Shown here one piece after another: positions 23,506-35,729 of a DNA stretch of 64,000 bases. Location of the stretch: positions 1 to 64,000 of the forward strand of contig MU277758.1 in the NCBI GenBank assembly GCA_022385805.1, given 5' to 3'. The translations under genes were made by a program, and so were the position numbers. Position 1 is the first letter of the stretch. Every line of letters begins with the position of its first letter. The stretch comes from Pilatotrama ljubarskyi (taxonomy: Eukaryota; Basidiomycota; Agaricomycetes; Polyporales; Polyporaceae). Under the pieces are notes generated by a model that did no database searches, was not told where the DNA came from, and worked only from the letters and a program-made list of their open reading frames with translations.

Positions 23506-25149
23506 ATGTCGGACCAGGACGCTGAAGCGGCCCAACTGGCAGCTTTCTACGATAGCATGTGAGTATGGGTTCGACGTCCTACAAAGCGTCACAACGTGCG
23601 AATGGTATGCTCACCTGCTTTACACAGCTTTGTAGAGAATTGCTGTGGTTTCGCCTCGCTCTGCAAGTATCGATACTACGAGAGCGGTCCCCATGAATGC
23701 TGAACGTCGTCTCACTATCCAGCATTTTTGCTCTATGAATACGTGATCACTTTCGAACGCGAGGCGACGCACTTCTGGGGACGCAAGGCCACCGGAGCAA
23801 CAGCGCTGTTCTTTTGCAACCGATATATTCCATTGGTCGTAAATCTCGTGTCTCTTGTGGGTCTGGCGCCCCTCTCTGGCCGGGTGAGTACCGATATCAC
23901 TCACTCGGGTTCGGCTTACTGACTCTGTATCGGAAGGGGTGCGATGTTATCGTACACCTGTCGCCCTTTCTCATAATCCTGCAATACTTGCCTTGGGCGG
24001 GCAAGTGTCATTGATGTTCACTCCTGCGGCCGGCAAGTTCTGATTCTGTCGCCTGTCGACAGCTTTTGCTGCTTTGCGGGTGTTTGCCCTGAGCGAGCGG
24101 CGTTGGCCGGTGGCCATGGTTGTCCTCCTGCTCTCTCTCATACCCGTCGCTATAAACCTCGTACGTTGCAGAACGCTTCACCGTTCATGCGAGGCACTAA
24201 AGAGCCAATCAGTACCTATACTCGACTTTCACGAGCTTGAATGACCCCATCTTCGGATGTGAAGCTGTCCGGGACGTGTCGACGCCGTTACTCAAGAAGT
24301 AGGTCTCATACATACCTTCATGGGCTCTTCACTCATGCTAGCTTGCAGGTGTATGTGAATGGACCCTTCTCGTGCCGACGAGCAACCGTAGCAATCTGAC
24401 GTATCGTTTTTTGTTAGTGACCATCACGTCGCGCACCTCTCTCATGGCGGCGGACTCGATTGTTATCCTTGTAACGATCTCTGCCACACACGCTGCTCGA
24501 AGACCAGAACAGGGGTTCTACAGGAGGCCTTCTTTCGCGAAGACTCTGCTGCGCGATGGTCAGTATCCCTGGCACTATCGCTATGTTATAAAAGCACTGA
24601 CAACGGTCCACAGGATCGATATACTTCGTGTAAGTGTCGCGCCTGTCGGACGGATACGCGAGCGTGGATTATTCAATCTGGTCACTCAGAACACTTTTGA
24701 TCCTGAACGCCCTTCATCTCACTTTCACGATGCTTCCGGTATGGCTTTCGCGTGGACAGCCCTTTTGCACGGAGGTTCTCACTGGAACGTGCTGGTCTAG
24801 CTGAGTGATGACTCGCTCTCGGCCGTCAGCTTCGTTACTCTATTCACAGAACCGTGAGTCGAACGACGCGCAGCGATAAAGCCTGTTGCTGATTTAGAAT
24901 ACCAGGATTACTGCCGTGCTTATATCCCGCTTCCTGCTCAACCTTCAGGCCGTCAATCGCAGCACGGCCGAGCTCGAATCCACCCTCCATATCGGGACGC
25001 TTGACTTCGGACGAGTCGTCGGCTCTCTAGGATCCTCGCTCTCTCCGTCAGCATCGAAGGATGACTTGGACATTATGGACGGAGAGTATCGCTGCGAACA
25101 GCCGGAGAATCAGGCGCACATAACGGTTCACGACATCGAGTTGAGATGA
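23506..25149 (+). CDS. DUF6533 seven-helix membrane protein (copy 1)
   Basis: The first short exon MSDQDAEAAQLAAFYDSM is followed, after one or two small exons, by the family signature FLLYEYVITFEREATHFWGR with KATGATALFFCNRY. Further helices are spread over short exons: a hydrophobic segment ending LQYLPWAG, then FAALRVFALSERRWPVAMV, then TSRTSLMAADSIVILVTI with a segment ending TLLRDG. The last exon holds SRFLLNLQAVNRS, a Ser/Asp-rich tail and the end HDIELR. This matches the DUF6533 family of basidiomycete multi-pass membrane proteins, of unknown function and sometimes likened to GPCRs. No frameshift is evident in the recognisable exons, but inner exon borders are uncertain. It belongs to the same family as the genes at 46.2-50.6 kb. 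Confidence 0.75.
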
Positions 25150-25312
25150 CAGTCGGTGTTGTGTGTCCTGTCCTCGGGTTGCTACGCTTCCTGAATGCTG
25201 CGATAGTGTTCGTCTCACAAACCTTTCCTGACCTCCTCTTCGCGCTCGATCCGCTTATGTTACAATTCGTATAACTAGCAGTAGATAGGTCCAGGAAATC
25301 CTCTACGTACGA

Positions 25313-28300
25313 TCACCAACTACGTCGCCTCCCGCCCTTTCCCCACTTCTCGATCAAGAACTCAGTCATGAACTCGTACAGCTCCCGGTTTGCTCCTCTA
25401 CGGTATATGCTATGGTCGCTGGAAGTTTCCACACTTCGTCAGCGCCCACTTCACGATCACATGCGATCCTGGTTCGACTTGCCTGTCCGTGAACATCCGG
25501 AAGCGGAAGCCGCGCACCTTCTCCGCGGTGAGCATGTCGAGCAAGTGCGCCGAGTTCGCAAAGTGGACGTTGTCATCCCCGCTCCCGTGCGCGAGCAGGA
25601 AGTCCGCGTGATGGAAGCCGGTCACATTGGAGATCGACGCGGTGACGTAGCCGTCAGGATTCGTCGCGGGGAGGTTCATGTACCGCTCAGTATAGATTGA
25701 GTCTAAAAAGAGCCATATGATGAGTAGGTGGATAGATAATGGACACCGATCAAACTACCGTATAGTCGCCAGCTCGTGACAGGCTGTGAAGGAACGTTAA
25801 GACGCTGAGACAGTGTGTGGGACGGAGCACTCACTGCAACGGCCATAGCTAACGAGTGCACGCCGGCGTCCGCTTCGACAACCTTGGAGCTCATGAAACC
25901 GCCATACGACTACATTGGCGCATGAGCAGGATCACTCGTTCCCAACGCACACCAGACTCACCCATCCCCAAATCCCAATCCGCTTCGGGTCCACATATTC
26001 CTTCGTGGCCCATATCTTCGCCGCATTAATCTGATCGACGGTCTCCCACCTCCCGAGCTTATTCTTGACCGGGTTGCGCAGCCCGCGGCCGCGGAAACCC
26101 GTGCCGCGCCCATCGACGATGACGACGATGTACTGCAGCTCCGAGACGACGTACGTGTGCCAGTCGTGCTGAAAGCGCACGTCGACGAGCTGCGACCCCG
26201 GTCCACCGTATACGCGGAAGAGGACGGGGTACTTTGTGCGCCCGGAGTCATCCATGCGGGGTGGCCGCATCTCGAGGACGTTCAACTCTGCGTGAAGAAG
26301 ACGGTTCGTCAGCGGGAAGCATGGTGGGCATTTGGAAGTATTGCGTACCATATCCGTCGCTCTCCATCGTCGAATGAGTCACTATGGGCAGCTCGTAGAG
26401 AGCGAGGGTATCGTTGAGGTGCGGGTTCTCCGTCAGCACATAGTCAAACTCTGTGAGAGGTCAGCCAGGCTGGCAGTTGAACTGAACGACGCATCACGGA
26501 CCGTCATCATCTACGTGCACAATCCGCTGCCACGGCGCATGCGGGCCCTTGTAAGTCAGCAAGTAAAAGGCGCCCTGGGGCGAGAAATCCGCATCATAGT
26601 ACCCTGGACTGGACGTGTCCGTCAACGCCGTCAACGCCGCCTGCTCTTGTCCAGTAAGCTTCGGCAGCGGCACCGCATAGATGTGACGCTGTGTGGAGGA
26701 CGGGTTCGCCGCCTGGAAGTACACGAGACTGCGGTTGGCATCGACGGCCAGGATGCCGGACGTCACCTCCCATTCGCCTGAAGTGAGGAAACGCGGCTCG
26801 CTCGAGCTTGCGGGACTGAACAGCGCGATGTGATTGTACCCTTCGGGCGTGGGGACGACGTCGAGATATGCGGACTCGCCGTCCGGGGAAAGGGAGGGAG
26901 AGAGCGGGTATATAGCTTGAATCTGAATGAAGACACTGTTAGCTCTGTGGTCACGGGCGGGTCGTATCATACGTACAGCATCAATCCAACCATCATCGCC
27001 TTGCTCTCCGTGCTTGCCAAGCTTCCGCACAACCCTTCCCACGTTCACAGGTTCACGGTTCAGGTCGAAGAAGACCACGCTGCCATCCTCCGCCGACCGC
27101 GTCACCTCACGGACAAGCAGCGCGTCCTTGCTGACCCACGCCACCTCGGAGATGATGCTGTTGTTCGCGGCTTGTCTGCCCTCCCAGAGGAGCTCCACCG
27201 TAGCCCCCTGCGCGACTTCGGTGTGGTTCGCCCCGCTCCCGAGCTCTCGCATTGTGTCCAGGTACTCGTTGAGCTGGAAGACGTGCACCGACACGAGTGG
27301 ATTGTTATACCCAGGCTTTGGGTACTTCATGACGACGTGGTCCGGATAGGGCACAACTGTATGCGCGTTCTCGGTAGGGTTATAGATCGGATAGGTATAC
27401 TCGTCGACGGCCGTCTCATCGAAGCGTAGGAAGGCAACTTTGGATGCATCCGGCGCCCACCAAAGCGCATAGTCCGAAGAGAAGACTTCCTCTTCGTAGA
27501 CCCAGTCGGGAACACCATGGAAGAGGGACGCATTGCCCGAGGTTGTCACTCGGATGGGCGAATTTGTTTCACTTGTGCGAGGGTCAGTTATTTTAGCGCT
27601 AACGTGAAGGAGAAAACTTACGAGGGCGAGGGAATTACATAGAGATCATTCTCAGTGACGTATGCAATGGACTCGCCGGTGGGCGACCAAGAGGCGTAGG
27701 TTGTCGTGGGCGGATTACTTGGGGGTACGAGCGGCCAGCTCCGCTTGGTAGCAAACTCGTGAATGTAATAGTTGCCGAAACTAGAGTGCCGCCATTGCTG
27801 GAGCTCATGTTAGCCAACCTATCTGCGCAATCGACGAGATATCCCAGCCAGGCCTCCTGTCCCTTGAGGAATGCCATCCTCATCCTAATGCGCTAATGGC
27901 ACAACCCACCAAGACTCGTTCTCGGTCCGGACTCTCACCTTCTTGTAATCAGCTTTCACGAGCAGGTACTTCATGTCAGACGACAGCTTCCAACTAGCCC
28001 AGTTCAAGGGTCGTCCATGCTCCTTCGAGCATGATTTTAGCCAAAAGGACGGTGAAGACTGCCGCAATAATATCTCACATCCTTGATGTCGGTCAGCGAA
28101 ATCAGATCCTTGGTACTGTTGGTCTTCAGATCAACTAGAGTGAGTGAAGAACCCTGCACAGTGGCGAACACGCCGTCTCCGGCTGCCGAGGAGGTGACTA
28201 CACGCTACATGGTGGCTGCTGATATGCGCACCTTCAGGTACCCAGAGGACACCTCTGCTCCGAGCAGAGAATGTGCCGTTGAATATGTGGTCCATTGTGA

Positions 28301-28726
28301 TGTGCTGCACGCCTTGTATGCGGAACGCAGTGCCGGTATACGACCTTGCGGCGAATATGCCTACTATAACAGCAAGAGAGACGAGCGAAACGAGCGAGAT
28401 GACTAGAAATCGGACGGAAGCTGGCCGCCGCTGTATATTGCTTTCAACAGGGCTTCGTTCATAGTACCGGGGTGTACAGGACATACTTTGCGACTGCCAA
28501 GGACGAGGTTGCCCTCGGCCTCTATTGCACGACCAGATTGCTCTGCATCCTTTTCCAGGAACCGTTCAGCCTCGTCATCCGAGCTCGGGGGGTCGAACGG
28601 TCCCTCTCCATAGTAAGTCTCAGGTTTGATTGGCACAGGATGAGCGATTGCGGAGGACGAAGGGTCAGCGTGGAAGACGTCGTCCGCCTCGTGCGAGAGA
28701 GGCTCGTAGTTGGACGGCATGTTCAA
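25313..28726 (-). CDS. type II membrane dipeptidyl aminopeptidase (DPP IV family, S9B)
   Basis: Removes N-terminal X-Pro or X-Ala dipeptides in the Golgi or vacuole. The N-terminal cytoplasmic part ([17 protein letters not shown]) precedes a signal anchor ([20 protein letters not shown]). A beta-propeller follows ([60 protein letters not shown]). The DWVYEEE segment holds the paired Glu that bind the substrate amino group. In the C-terminal hydrolase domain the nucleophile motif is GW|SYGG, split by an intron at about 25,970; the acid is in [13 protein letters not shown] and the His in SDHSIYRRG. Fungal relatives are Dap2 (vacuole) and Ste13 (Golgi). All catalytic residues are visible. Start 28726, end [11 protein letters not shown] at 25313. 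About 850-900 residues. Confidence 0.93.
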
Positions 28727-28994
28727 TTAGTCGCTGCGCGTCGCCTCGGCCGGCGAGCTGAATGGGTTGCAAGCCGTGCCGAGCGTTGTGGTCAGCGTGT
28801 GAGTGTGAGGGAGGTCGAGTGGATAAGCGCCTGCCGCGTCGCGTTGTCGGCCGTGGCGACGCGTTTTTGGCGCCGGCGACTTGTCTTTGAGCCTGGCACA
28901 GCGGATCGTCCTCCGCTCCATCCACATCCCTCTCGAGCTCCTCCACGACACCCACGACCCTCACGACCACCACCGCTCTCGCTCGCTGCCCGCC
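28727..28994. promoter_or_regulatory. compact shared promoter between the dipeptidyl aminopeptidase and Vps1 genes
   Basis: Only 268 bp separate the two start codons on opposite strands, so both core promoters and 5' UTRs must fit here. The stretch is GC-rich with no clear TATA box. Confidence 0.5.
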
Positions 28995-31895
28995 ATGGAC
29001 GCAGACCTGATCAAGCTTGTAAACAAGCTCCAGGATACCTTTGCAAATTTGGGTATGTTCGCACGTCTTCGTGCTAGGGTGACGCCCTACTAAAGTGCCT
29101 GCAGGCGGGGAGCTGGACATGCCCCAGCTGGCTGTCGTATGTTTGATGATCGTTCAAGTCTCAGAAAGTCGGCTGACATTGCGCGTCAGGTGGGAAGCCA
29201 GTCTGCGGGAAAGTCTAGTGTTCTCGAGACGTACGTGACTCTTCGCCCTTTCGCGCTGCTGCAGCCACTCAACACCGGGACAGGATTGTCGGCCGAGACT
29301 TCCTCCCTCGCGGCTCCGGCATCGTCACCAGGAGACCGCTCGTCCTTCAGCTCATCCACACGCCCGTGGCGGAACATCCGAATCAGACATACACCGAATG
29401 GGGCCAATTCCTGCACATTGACAAGCGCTTCACGGACTTCAATGAGATTCGGCGCGAGATTGAGCAGGAGACGTTCAGGGTCGCCGGTCAGAACAAGGGT
29501 ATCAGCAAGCTGCCCATTCACCTCAGGATATACAGCCCGAACGTACTAGACTTGACGTTGGTCGATTTGCCCGGTCTCACCAAGGTACGCGCATTAGAGC
29601 GGTGGCGAATTGTCTGGCGGGACAAAGTATTGAGGGCGCATGCTAGATTCCGGTGGGTGACCAGCCCAGCGACATTGAGCGCCAGATCCGGAGCCTTGTC
29701 CTCGACTATATCTCAAAACCCAATTGGTGAGTTATGCTGTGTAAGTCCGCGTGTGCTCTTTATCCCTGACTCCCCACAGTGTCATCCTCGCTGTCTCTGC
29801 CGCCAATGTCGACCTTGCCAATTCAGAGGCTCTCAAGCTCGCGCGCCAAGTCGATCCGCAGGGCCGGCGCACCATTGGCGTCCTTACCAAGCTTGACCTC
29901 ATGGACGCGGGTACGAATGCGCTGGACATCCTCACCGGGCGTGTCTACCCACTCAAGCTGGGCTTCATCGGCGTCGTGAACCGCTCCCAGGCGGATATTA
30001 ACGCGGAGAAGTCGCTGTCGGACGCGCTCGAGGCCGAGGAAGAGTTCTTTCGCTCGCACCCCGCGTACCGCAACATCGCGCACAAGAACGGCACACGATA
30101 CCTCGCGAAGACGCTCAACCAGGTCCTCATGAACCACATCCGCGATAAGCTCCCGGACATGAAGGCCCGCTTGAACACGCTCATGGGCCAGGCGCAGCAG
30201 GAGCTCAACTCATTTGGAGACTCTGCTATCTACGGGGACAAGAACCAGGTGCGTGCAGTCTTTCGCATCATGGGTGGAATGGGCATCACCGACCGAGATG
30301 CAGCAAGGAGGATTGATCCTCCGGCTCATGACGCAATTTGCAAGGGACTTCGTCGCGTCCATCGAAGGCACCAGCGTCGACATCTCTACGAAGGAACTCT
30401 CAGGCGGCGCGCGGATATACTACATCTTCAACGATGTGTTCGGCCACGCGCTCCAGTCGATCGACGCGACGCACAACCTCGACAACCAGGACATCCGGAC
30501 AGCAATCCGCAACTCGACTGGTCCGCGCCCTAGCCTTTTCGTCCCCGAGATTGCCTTCGACTTGCTGGTGAAGCCGCAGATCAAGCTGCTGGAAGCACCG
30601 AGCTTGCGGTGCGTTGAGCTGGTGTACGAGGAGCTCGTCAAGATCTGCCATAATTGCACGAGCGCGGTACGTCGGCGCTTTACTATAGTTCGAGTTCCAT
30701 CTACTGACCCCTTCGACAGGAGCTGCAGAGATTCCCGCGGCTACATGCCCAGCTCGTGGAGGTTGTATCCGAGCTGCTCAGAGAGCGTCTCGGCCCAACG
30801 ACCGAGTACACACAAAGCCTCATCGACATCCAGACAGCATACATCAACACCAACCACCCCGCATTCATCTCCGGCTCTGCGGCTGCTGCCAATGCGCTGA
30901 CTACGCCCCCGAAACAGGTCCTCCGACGAGTAAGTGCCTCTTCCTCACTGACTCGAGCCATGCGTTGAACGCAGTAGCACAAACACATCGAGCCCTCACA
31001 GCCTGTCTCGACCGAGTCGCTCAACGGGATCGCATCCCAAGAAGACGACGAAGAGTCCACTGACGATGCCACTGTGAATGGCGTCTCGGGCCGGGACGCC
31101 CGCTCCGTCTCCTCCACCATCCATGACCGGTCGCGCGGCGCGGCCTCCGCACCCCCAGTTGCTCCTGGCGTTGCGGGTTCCTCGCATCGGCATCAGTCTC
31201 CCAAGGGGCACCACCATTCATCGCGGCACGCTTCGGGATCGTCGGCTGTGGCCGCAGGGTCGCACGGAAGCGGGACAGCGAAGGAGACGTTCTTGACCTA
31301 CTTCTTTGGTCAGAACGGCCCCGGTCCGCTGGCGGGCTCGACTGTCGAGCGCGCGAATGCGGTGGCTGGCGTCGCTCCTGCAGGAAGGGACGTTTCGGGG
31401 GCTGACCCGTCGTTGGACTCCGGCTTGATGGCGAGCAGGCGGTCTATGGACAGGGGCAACGCTGCCTTTGACATGAAGAGCCTGGGGAAGCATATCGAGG
31501 CAGTACGTCCCCTGTTCACTTCCCTCTGTCGCTGTAGAAGGGGTTGCTCACCAGGACGTCTGCATCTTTAGGTGCCCGACACGACGGGCCATATGACGAT
31601 GCGGGAGGAGATGGAGACCAACCTGATCCGGTCGCTCATCCAGTCCTACTTCAACATCGTCCGGCAGACGATCCAGGACCTCGTCCCGAAGGCGATCATG
31701 CATCTCCTCGTGAACAACACGTCGCAGCAGGTACAAAACCGGCTCGTCGCGTCGCTGTACAAGCCCGAGCTGTTCGGCGACCTCCTGAATGAGGACGAAG
31801 CGCTCGTCGCGGAGCGTGCACGCGTGAAGGCGCTGCTGGACGCGTATCGGGATGCGTTCAAGACGCTGTCGGAGGTCACGCTCAAGTCAACGTAG
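28995..31895 (+). CDS. vps1: dynamin-related GTPase Vps1
   Basis: Large GTPase that pinches membranes in Golgi-to-endosome/vacuole traffic and in peroxisome division. It starts [20 protein letters not shown]. Then come G1 ([14 protein letters not shown]), G2 ([12 protein letters not shown]), G3 ([11 protein letters not shown]), then [20 protein letters not shown], and G4 (LTKLDLMD). The middle domain includes [15 protein letters not shown] and [18 protein letters not shown], later [15 protein letters not shown] Ser/Gly/His-rich variable region (about 31060-31250) replaces a PH domain, and the GED is at the end ([20 protein letters not shown]). Many short introns. No PH or Pro-rich domain, which separates Vps1 from classical dynamins. 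Length about 700 residues, as expected. Confidence 0.95.
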
Positions 31896-32471
31896 TCTAG
31901 GCCGAACGTTGTAATGGGCTTCGTTGACGACGTAGGATGATATCACGCACGCTTTCGTTACTAGAAGATGCTTTGTCGTACCTTGGTTCACCGCTCTACA
32001 TCGTACCGTACTTCAATTAGCCATGATACATATCTCTGATCCGCATCTTGGGTAATGCAGGCACCGTCTACTCACTGGCGTGCATTTGCAGACGGCAAAG
32101 GAGCCGCGCATGAGATAAATGACGCGTAGAAACTCGTGTATTGCGGCAGAAGGGCAGATAACAACGTGGACTTGGGATACATCGTGACAGCATCGAGGGG
32201 CATGTATTTCGTACGTACAGAGCGGGCATGGTAAGACAGCATCTATACAAGATCGCCTCCGGAGGACCAGAAGTCACGGGCGGAGAATGTACATCAGAGA
32301 AACAAGAAGCATTCAGCATCACAGCATTCACCGGGCCGACCAGCGAAACCCACAGTGCGAGGAGTACAGCAGAGACAGGAGACAGCAGGTTCGAACATCG
32401 ACATCGGTAGTACGGGGGCGGCTCACGCACCCGCGGGACTTTGCGAGGGAGGCGGGTCCTCAGCAGTGCCA
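31896..32471. other. tail-to-tail intergenic region
   Basis: 576 bp between the convergent Vps1 and BCS1-like genes, expected to be 3' UTRs. No other signal seen. Confidence 0.45.
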
Positions 32472-35400
32472 TCAAAGACTCGGCGTGTCCAACGCGGGCT
32501 GCGACTTCACAGCGACCCATTTCTCCTTCCCTGCAGCATCAGCATCAGCAGCAGGCTCAGGGGAGGGCTCAGATGCCTTTTCAGCCTTGTCTGGCTCCTC
32601 CTCGGACGTGACGCTCTCTTCAGTGTCAGCATCTGCGCCGCTTGTGTTCTCGGACTCGGACGCGGAGGTGGACTCGGACGATGTCGTGGTCCCAGCCGAG
32701 GAGTCTGCAATGCTCTCGACAGGCGTGCACGAACCGCTATCAGTCGGAGCTGCCGTCGCGGGAGCTTTGGCTGCTTCGCGGAGTGCGCTGCGCTTGCTCT
32801 TCGCCCGTGCTTCCTTCTTCTCACTCTTCTGCAGCGTGGCAAACGCGTGAGCATTCGCTTGACCCCCGGGGCTACTTCCGGACGCTCGTACCTCTTTCTC
32901 AGCCTTCTCTTTCTATGGAGATCGCGTACGTGTAAGCCATGCAATCATGAACGAGATCTTCAGTCGAAGTACCTCTTTGGCTTCCGCCTCTTCCTTCTGT
33001 ATGGGCGGCTCGGTGTGAGCACCCCGCACTGTGCACGTAAATGAGACGTCAACGCACCTCCTTCTTGGCCTTTTCTTCAGCTTCCTTCTTTTCCTTGGCT
33101 TCGCGCTACGGAAGAGGTCAGCAGCACAACAGACAGCGATAGGCAAAGTTCACACCTCCTCCTTCTCCTTCTTGAGCTTTTCGCGCATTTCGCGCTCGGA
33201 GACGACCCTGGGAAAATATGAGCCGGGATACTCTTCGGAGCCGGCGAAAGACGTACCAAGCCGCAACTTCGTCCACGCACTCACGCGGACGGGTCTTATT
33301 CCTGAGAAGATAGCCCTGCAACGCGGCGACCTGTTGACACGGTGAGCACGGTGTGAACCCGCCGCCTACGGCGCAGCGAATGCCACATACACTCAGCTCG
33401 TTCTCAGGGATGGCATCAGCAAAACGCCTAGCAAGGTCCGAAATCTCTTCTTCGGAGAGGAGTGGGACGGAATGCGCAGCGCGCTTGCGCTTCGACTCTG
33501 CCAGGTTTGCCGCGGACGTGGCGTCAGCAGGGTGCTTTGCACCCTTGGCAGCCGTGGAGGCATCGGCGTCGGCAGCTGACTTGGGCGCGCTCGTGGCTGC
33601 GGTGCTGCTCGGCCGCGCGGGGAAGAAGCACTTGAATATGCCTTCCGCTTGCCACTTTGTGGCGTGCTTGAAATTCACCCAGACGTCCATCCTGCCCGGG
33701 CGGCTCAATGCGGGGTCAAGGCGTTCGATGTGGTTTGTAGTTGCGAACAGAAGGCTGTCGAGTATGGTGGGTTAGCCTGAGCAATGAACGGCAAAGGTGC
33801 CGCAAGAACGAGTCAAACAAGCTCACCGGCCTTCCGCGGCGGCGACGCCATCGAGGCTGTTGAGAAGACCGCTAAGACTCAGGGTTGAACCATCGTTGTC
33901 GTCCTTCTCCTTGCTCTTGGATGACGAGGAACTCGTCGAGGAGCTACCCGTCGGCGCGCCCGTGGATGTCTCGTCGCGGGATATCCCGCGCGTGAAAGCA
34001 GCATCGAGATCTTCCAGAAGCAATATACATCTGTTATGACAGGACGTCAGTACACCCGTCAGCGGCCACGGTAGCACTACGCACCTCGACGGTACGTTAC
34101 CCATCAGCGTCGTCAGCGTATTGTCGCTCATGCTATCGCCTCGTCAGCGCCAGACTGCGTACTGGTAGAGGCTGCTTACCCTTTGGAAGATAGGCTGACC
34201 ACGTAGATGTCGAGCCCGAGCTCACCAGCAAGACTGTGAATGAGCGATGTCTTCCCACTGCATGCGGAGATTAAGTGCACGAGAAGACCGGCGGAGCAAA
34301 GTACGTACCTGCCGGGGACCCCGTGCAGTAGATAGCCGCGGCGGAACGGAATACCTGTCAGACAGTTAGCACCCGCCACCTACTTAGATAGACGTTCTCC
34401 TAACCTCTCTCGGCATACCTACACGCGATGTCGTCAGTGGAGCTCCCATTAGAAAGCCGGAGCACGCACCAATCCTCTGAAGAGAGGAAGTCCTTGCAGT
34501 CGGCAAGGATCATATCCTTAACGCCCGGCTCCAGGACAATGGAGCTCATGGGACGCTTTTGCCGCGCACCGTTCCAGCGCCAGCAGCCGTACGTACTAGG
34601 CAAGTATGGATCAGTATGTCAACGGCGCCACGGTGAAGCGACATGTTATCACGTACGTGTCTGCCATGAAGATGTGCACGCGGTGTTCCGCATCCTTCTC
34701 GTACTCACGCTTGGCCTCCAAAACCAGCCTCTTGAGAATGTCGTTGTTCCGAGCCACGACACTGCGCCGGGGTGTTTGAGGGACCGCGGCCTTCCGCATT
34801 GGCAGCTTGAGACGCACCTTATTTTGAGTTCTGCGCAGGAGCCGTAGTCTTGGAAGCGCTTCGTGCGCGTTATCTGGTTGCATGCATCATCAGACGTGCA
34901 CGCAGGAGATCAGAACGCGCCCAGGAGCAATGACTTACGCGAAGCCAGTGACCTCGGTAGTAGATGGTATGCGTGGTATCTGGCGAAGTGATGGCGGCGT
35001 AATGAGGATGATGTCATATAAACATGGCGAAGTGATCGTGCTCTTACCCATGCTAGGAACAATCGCAACTGTTGAAGCCCAGCGCTCAGCTGGAGATGCT
35101 CACCCGTAGACGGCGAAATGCCTCGACCCACCTTTGCGCCTGCGACCGCCGCCCTGTTGGAACTCAGAGTTCTCCTCCTCTTCGTTCTCGTCTTCCAGAT
35201 CTCCTGTCGTTTTCTGCGTGAGACCATGCCGACTCACGGAGCGAGTCGTGATATCGAATTCCCGGCTGCGACCCCAGGCCGGTTGCTATATCCGTATACT
35301 CGTTTCAGCTCGGTGGCACTTGTTCTGGGAAGTCAGCAGGACACCTGCCTTCGAGAGCCAGTGCATCAACCTGCGCGGTGATAGTCAGTGGTTGAGCAGG

Positions 35401-35729
35401 GACCGCCTTGGCACCGGACGCCGACGTACCAATCATACGGGTAGTCTTCTTGGCTGAAGTGCGCGGTTAAGAAGAACGCTGCGGGGAAATAGACGGTTAG
35501 CTGCGGCAACCGGCGAGACGAGGACTCCCACAGTCAATGAACCCGTTCCACGCCGAAACGGATGCCCTGCGCGCGGTCTCAACAGTTCCGCCAATGACGA
35601 CGAGTTTCTGCGATGGCGAGTCAGGACGCCGCAACGCGATCAGACCACAGAGGAAGGACTGACCAGTGTATCCTGTATAGGGTTGCTGTTCCCGGAGAGC
35701 GGCGAGAGCAGGTTCTTCAAGGCTTGCAT
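32472..35729 (-). CDS. BCS1-type AAA ATPase with extended charged C-terminus
   Basis: AAA protein of the mitochondrial chaperone BCS1 family; true Bcs1 inserts the Rieske protein into complex III. It starts [20 protein letters not shown]. The BCS1 N-domain follows: [47 protein letters not shown]. The AAA core has [40 protein letters not shown] (Walker A, split by an intron inside the Ser codon), [12 protein letters not shown] (Walker B), a Ser/Lys/Asp-rich insert, [31 protein letters not shown] and KCFFP. The C-terminus has Lys/Glu/Ala helices ([12 protein letters not shown]) and a long acidic Ser/Thr/Glu tail ending ALDTPSL. Agaricomycetes carry many such divergent paralogues, so I do not assign complex III assembly. 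The N-terminus lacks an obvious TM helix, unlike yeast Bcs1. Confidence 0.88.

Noticed and set aside
24172..24611. Second gene inside the DUF6533-1 locus
   Set aside because: The frames at 24372 and 24414 are an exon of the DUF6533 gene with read-through into introns, and its shadow.
32287..32850. 187-codon plus-strand Ser/Ala/Val-rich frame
   Set aside because: Antisense of the acidic Ser/Thr tail of the BCS1-like gene.
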